This document shows positions 59,450 to 64,000 of a stretch of DNA of 64,000 nt, piece after piece (position 1 is the first letter of the stretch; every line of letters starts with the position of its first letter). The position numbers and the translations under genes were made by a program. The notes under the pieces are model-generated. The model had not been told where the DNA came from. It did not search any database and saw only the letters and a list, made by a program, of their open reading frames with translations. The DNA is from Pelecanus crispus (lineage: Eukaryota; Chordata; Aves; Pelecaniformes; Pelecanidae): the NCBI RefSeq assembly GCF_030463565.1, contig NC_134643.1:40152221-40216220 (forward strand), given 5' to 3'.

Positions 59450-62400
59450 AAAGCAGTCTTAATCTTTTTCTCCTCCTGTCTAGTACTGTAACAACAACCC
59501 ATTTAGAGTGCGTGATTCAGTGCCCTCCTCTTCAAGCCCTTTTTAAGATTTCCCTACAGCAAGCCTGTTTTGTTTTGCCACTGGGGATGAATGTCTATTC
59601 ATATACTTCTGCATCAATCATTCAGTTTTAATCTTAAAAATTTTAAATTTAAAAATTAAAAAAAAAAATTTACACTATAATAGAGCTGAGATTCCTGGAC
59701 TCTGTTAACATTAAGATCTGGTGGGTTACATGCTGCAGATTTTCATTGTGGGCAGCTGCTTTAAAGCAGGTAAAACCAAAGAAAATACCTTCCTATTGTG
59801 GTGTTTTCGTGTAATAAATTGCCATAGAAATGCTGTCACATTTGAGTGGAAATAACTATACAGTCATGACCTTTGCTATATCTAGATTTCTTTAGATGTT
59901 CTTCTTCTACATAAAACTTGTGTCTGGGGGGAATGTGAAGCTATCTACTTTTAATGGATGGGCTCTGAAATTTGGGCTCCAACAGTTGGTGACTGTACTA
60001 TGGGGACCGCAGTACATCTGGGCACATCTCTCGTATGTATATGCTTCTGCTTACCTGAATGCCTTGACTGTCCTTTTTGGTTTCAACATCTGTAATACAT
60101 GCAGGGTGTCCCAGAAGTATTCAGACTCACCGCACCTGCGCAGGCGTGACAGGAGGAAAAAATTTATGAATCAGTATCACTCTTGAGGCATAGTTCTCTC
60201 TGTGAAAATATAAGCTATATAAAGTCAAAGTTAACTTTTAAAAAAATAAGCTTATATGGACCAGATATGACAGCAGCAAAAAATCCAAATGGTGTGGTTT
60301 TTCTACAGCTCTTGTTGAGCCACAGGCTCTTTAGGTCAAGGGCTTAGTCTTTTTCGGTGTATAAAACCCATGCTCATAATAAAACCATTATGATAATCCC
60401 GCATTATTGTTATCGTACTAATTAGCAGCTAATTTTAGTTCTGAAGAGAGGAATGCTGTTGAATTCATTTATCAAGGAAAATAAGGCCTTTTGTACATTT
60501 GCTCAGGCTGCAGTCAAGAAAATGGATGGTGAAGTGTGCTACAGCTGATACCATATGCCTCTAGCATGTTAGACACAGTAGGGCTGAAACTTGCATGCCC
60601 AGAAGTGCTGTAAAGAAAGGGGTATATAGTGCAACACTTACTCTTTAATTAAAGTTACTACTTTGGAACACTATTTCCCCCTTGTCCTCATCTATGCAGA
60701 GTAATAGCAGATGAAGACATCTTGTTCCTGTGCAGTATTTCAGCAGGCCATCTTGATGGGTTTATTATTAAGATTAGTTTTATAAACCTTTTTAGATTCT
60801 GATTGACAGCAAAGTTTTTTTTTCTGGGGTTTTGCTCAAAATAAAATGACAATATATATAGCTGAAATGTGTGTCTATCTTGGCTAGTTTTATAGGGTGC
60901 TATTGTCACACCAAGTGACTTTTACGAAGATAGAATATGATACAACTACATAATGTCTTGATGCTTTTAGAAGATAAAGTTGAGAAGAGGTATATGCTCC
61001 TGTGGTGTTCGATCCTATAGTCATAGTCTTGTAGAAGGTCTTGAAACAGACCATTGCATTGGCTGAGTGTTACCACAAAGGAATTGCCTATCAGTTTGCC
61101 TTCTTGTTAGCAGGGTGAACTTTTTATGCTACTTCTATGTTGTTACAGGTCTGTAGTCTTAAGTATTGTAAGTTACTGTTCTACTTCTGTCCCTAAATGC
61201 ATTTGTGAAAACAAAATAATAAACCCCAAACACTCCCACCCCCCCCCCAAAAAAAAGTGTGGTGTTTGGTTTGTTTTTTTGTTGTCTGGTGTCTCCACTT
61301 CAAAGGTTAGGTGAATGTTTTCAGCATAGCCATCAGCTTCCATAAACTGAGCAAACCAAAGTTAAAGCAAAATCCTAGCGGCGATTTTGAAGTTATGAAA
61401 AACTACTGGGAGAGGGAAAAAAAAAAACATTGTAACATTTGCTGGTTTGTAATTGATGTTGCCGGAGGATTCAGGAAGATTAGCTCTTTGAGTTCAAGCT
61501 TACCTGTTATTTCAGTATGTTTTGTGGAGAAATGTGTACATCAGTAAGGTTTCGAAGATGCATGCTGTAAAAAATATGTAAATCTTAGCAGGTGTAGGTG
61601 GGTCTGAGCGCAGGCAGTAAAATACATAATAGGTAAGCTGCATAAGTGCATGCAGGTTGTCAGCTGCGTAGGTTGTTGGTTCTGGAATTTACAGGCCCAT
61701 CTACAGAAGCAAAAGGGAGACACGTTATAAACCTCTCAGGCTTATGGTTTCAGATGAAAGGCTGATGGAGCTTCTGTGTACCACGAACAGTTCGGTACTG
61801 CGCTAAGAAGGCTGTAGTCCTTTGTAGCTTCCCAAGCCCATTAGCTGTGGTTCAGAGAATTTACAGCGTCACTGGTGAGACCTGTGGAGCTTGTAAGCAG
61901 TGCAAGCCTGAACTTGACAGCAATCTCAGACACCCGGTAGCCAGAAGTAGATCGGCAGAGCAAAGGGCTGGTGAGAATCCAACCCTCATCCAGGTTGGAA
62001 ACAGAAGAGGTGGTGATTCTTGTGCAGGCAGTACCCTGAGATGGGGAAAATCCATTTTTCTTATTGGCTTTGTGGTTGTGAAGTGTCTGATAGCTCTGAA
62101 ACGCCTGTTGGGTTTTTTGAAAGAAAAGTGAGCTCTCTTCTCCCTCACAGCTTTTGGAATAGAGCCTGTGCTAATTTGGTGTCTTTTCTTCCACAAAGAA
62201 AACCAGTGCTACTGTCTGCATCTGCATTTGCATTCCCAAGCAGCAGCTGACTGAAACTGGCAAAACCGGTCACTTTGGATTTGGGGTGAAGCTGGGATAA
62301 TGGTGGTGATTTCGTTCTGCTGCTTGGGGAAAAAAGCCAACCTGTGAGCACCAAGAGAAACCATGAGGCTGCCTGAAGGTGCAGGAAGCAGAGCTACATG

Positions 62401-64000
62401 GTTTACACTTTGTAATGTGTTTGCAAACATGCTTTTAGGGAAAAGAACTCTTCAGTGCCTGTTGAGAGTGGATAAATGTTTGGTTTTTTTCCAATCCCTG
62501 ATACAAAGCAAACAACTGAAGTTTGAGGAATTCCCCTGTACATGTATTGAAACGAGCAGTGCTTAGGAAGGGCAGAAAATAGTTAACTTTGAAAACAGGT
62601 GACTCAAGTGAAAAAAAAAAAATTCAAGATATGAACTGTGGCAATGAGTACTTGGGTTAAGAAATTCTTAAAGATGGTTTTCTTCTCTGTGCTCTTTCTT
62701 CCTCATTGTCTGTACGTTAGTATTTACTGTCTGCTCCCGGTTTGTCTGGATATGTTCTGCTTTGCTGTTCAACCAGTGATGCAGAAGAAACGCTTGTACC
62801 TGGAATCTCCTAGCTTGAGTACTTATAGTCTGTACAGTTACTCTGCTGCTTCATTGTGCATTTCTCACTTAATGCAGTTTTGCAGTAATGCATGTGCTGA
62901 ACCTCCGACACATCTCACTAACTAGATCCCATTCTTCTGAGATGCATCATGTAGCAGCTCTTGGGGCCGAATTGTTTTTTTTTTTTTCAGTAACTGCTGT
63001 TTATATAGAGGATCAGGGCAACCTTCAGGAGACTGCTGCTGCGGTGTGCTTCAAACTTGACCTGAAGGAATTCCCTGTAGGCATGATAGGTTTGTTAAGT
63101 CCCCTTGATGATTTAATTCCTGGTGCTTTGGAGACATCAAACTAGGAAGGGAATTAATGTCGATATCCTGTATATCTTTACTGTGCTTAAATGTTACAAA
63201 CGTCTTTGCTCTGAATTGCAGTTGTGTGGCAATGCTTTCTATGAGATTGATCAAATTTGATAGTGTGAGCCCAAATTGCTCTGCAAATAAACATACACAG
63301 TCAAACTGCAATGATGAAATAAAATGGACCGGTTATTCAATGTGAGTCAAAATCGAATCAGAAGAGCAGTGAACTCAGCAGAACCAATCCCTGAGAGCTG
63401 TTGTTCTTACGTTGTGTGAGTTCCAGAGCTGCAAATTTTAAAATATTATCCAAAGGTGAAGCTGGTGTCCAGCTGGCTCCTCCTTGGGAACAAGGTACTG
63501 GATTTACCAAAACGTGCTTTTGCCATGTCAGACATACCTTAACAGAAGCACAAAGTATGTTAGAGTCTGCGTTGCATGTTCTGGTTTTCTCATTAGGAAG
63601 CACTTCTGCGGTTGCATAACAGATTTCATTGCCTCATATCACAGCACACAACTGTCATTTTCTGATTTCATTTCAGCAACCTTAAGTGAACAGGGAATGT
63701 GTTTTCCTTAGCTGCCTAGAAAAAATAAGGTTCAGATTAAAAGTGCTCTCAACCCTGGCTTGATCATCTGTCTGACAGTATCAGTGAACTTTTGGTTAGT
63801 AATTTGGCATAAATATTAAGACTGGTGAATCAGCTGGAGAGACAGCAGGGGAATTCTTCCCACGTTTGTATAAGACCAGGCAGAAGACAAACTAATTATC
63901 CTCTGCTTTAGAGCAAATGAGGAATTCTAAGGACAGCTATTTTAGTGGCAAGTATATGCTTGTAAATGTCTCGTTTCTCCTTAAAAATAACAGGTTTTGA

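Larger units (their letters stand above)
56387..64000 (+). other. DYRK2: DYRK2 intron 2, incomplete at the window edge
   Basis: The intron begins GTGAGCCC and no exon encoding the next expected DYRK2 residues (about GGSKHTMNDHL) is found before position 64,000, so it is longer than 7.6 kb here. The first 170 bp stay in the CpG island, then the sequence becomes AT-rich. It contains a diverged tandem duplication (57,877-58,158), a run of 17 A (58,362-58,378) and a pyrimidine-rich tract (59,090-59,449). No independent gene or transposon of clear identity is recognised. Confidence 0.75.

Noticed and set aside
63000..64000. DYRK2 third coding exon near the right edge
   Set aside because: No frame here encodes the expected GGSKHT-MNDHL stretch or kinase motifs, so the exon must lie beyond the window.

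Overview
The window is vertebrate nuclear DNA and almost certainly from a bird. It carries CR1 LINE 3' ends with the typical repeated ATTCTATG tail, and solo LTRs of two types that are abundant in bird genomes. Genes are sparse, CpG is depleted except in islands, and the one real gene is split by GT-AG introns. Nothing bacterial, plasmid-like or phage-like is present, so operons, Shine-Dalgarno sites and CRISPR arrays do not apply.

The only protein-coding gene I can support is the 5' end of DYRK2, a CMGC-family dual-specificity kinase, on the + strand at the right edge. A CpG island at about 54,450-56,560 holds the promoter and 5' UTR, coding exon 1 (ATG at 55,416, donor after 55,470), a 779-bp intron, and coding exon 2 (56,250-56,386). 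The large third exon with the kinase domain is not in the window, so intron 2 runs off the right end. The two exons splice into one frame of 64 codons that matches the N-terminus of the long vertebrate DYRK2 isoform as I remember it.

Positions 1 to about 54,450 look like intergenic desert. In other vertebrates the neighbour on this side is CAND1, but no CAND1 exon is visible. The desert holds a minus-strand truncated LTR (12,644-13,106), a CR1 fragment with a still-open reverse-transcriptase C-terminal frame (15,856-16,488) and a second CR1 tail (16,551-16,655), a 1.1-kb minus-strand solo LTR with an internal minisatellite (22,316-23,401), a complete plus-strand solo LTR (50,427-51,007), and two short minus-strand CR1 tails (28,505-28,582 and 51,222-51,332). 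Other content is simple and tandem repeats, three CpG-rich clusters not tied to any gene (about 5,825-6,290, 11,870-12,345 and 17,941-18,250), and AT-rich homeodomain-motif stretches that could be conserved enhancers.

The points most worth a second look are around the DYRK2 5' end. They are nested upstream ORFs (one ends across the DYRK2 start codon), a CTG/CGG triplet tract, two tandem duplications in the promoter, and a splice-acceptor-like sequence 5 nt before the start codon. A palindrome at the predicted start site of the solo LTRs is also of interest. I found no convincing evidence of a wholly new biological system. All repeat and gene identities come from recognition by eye, with no database search.
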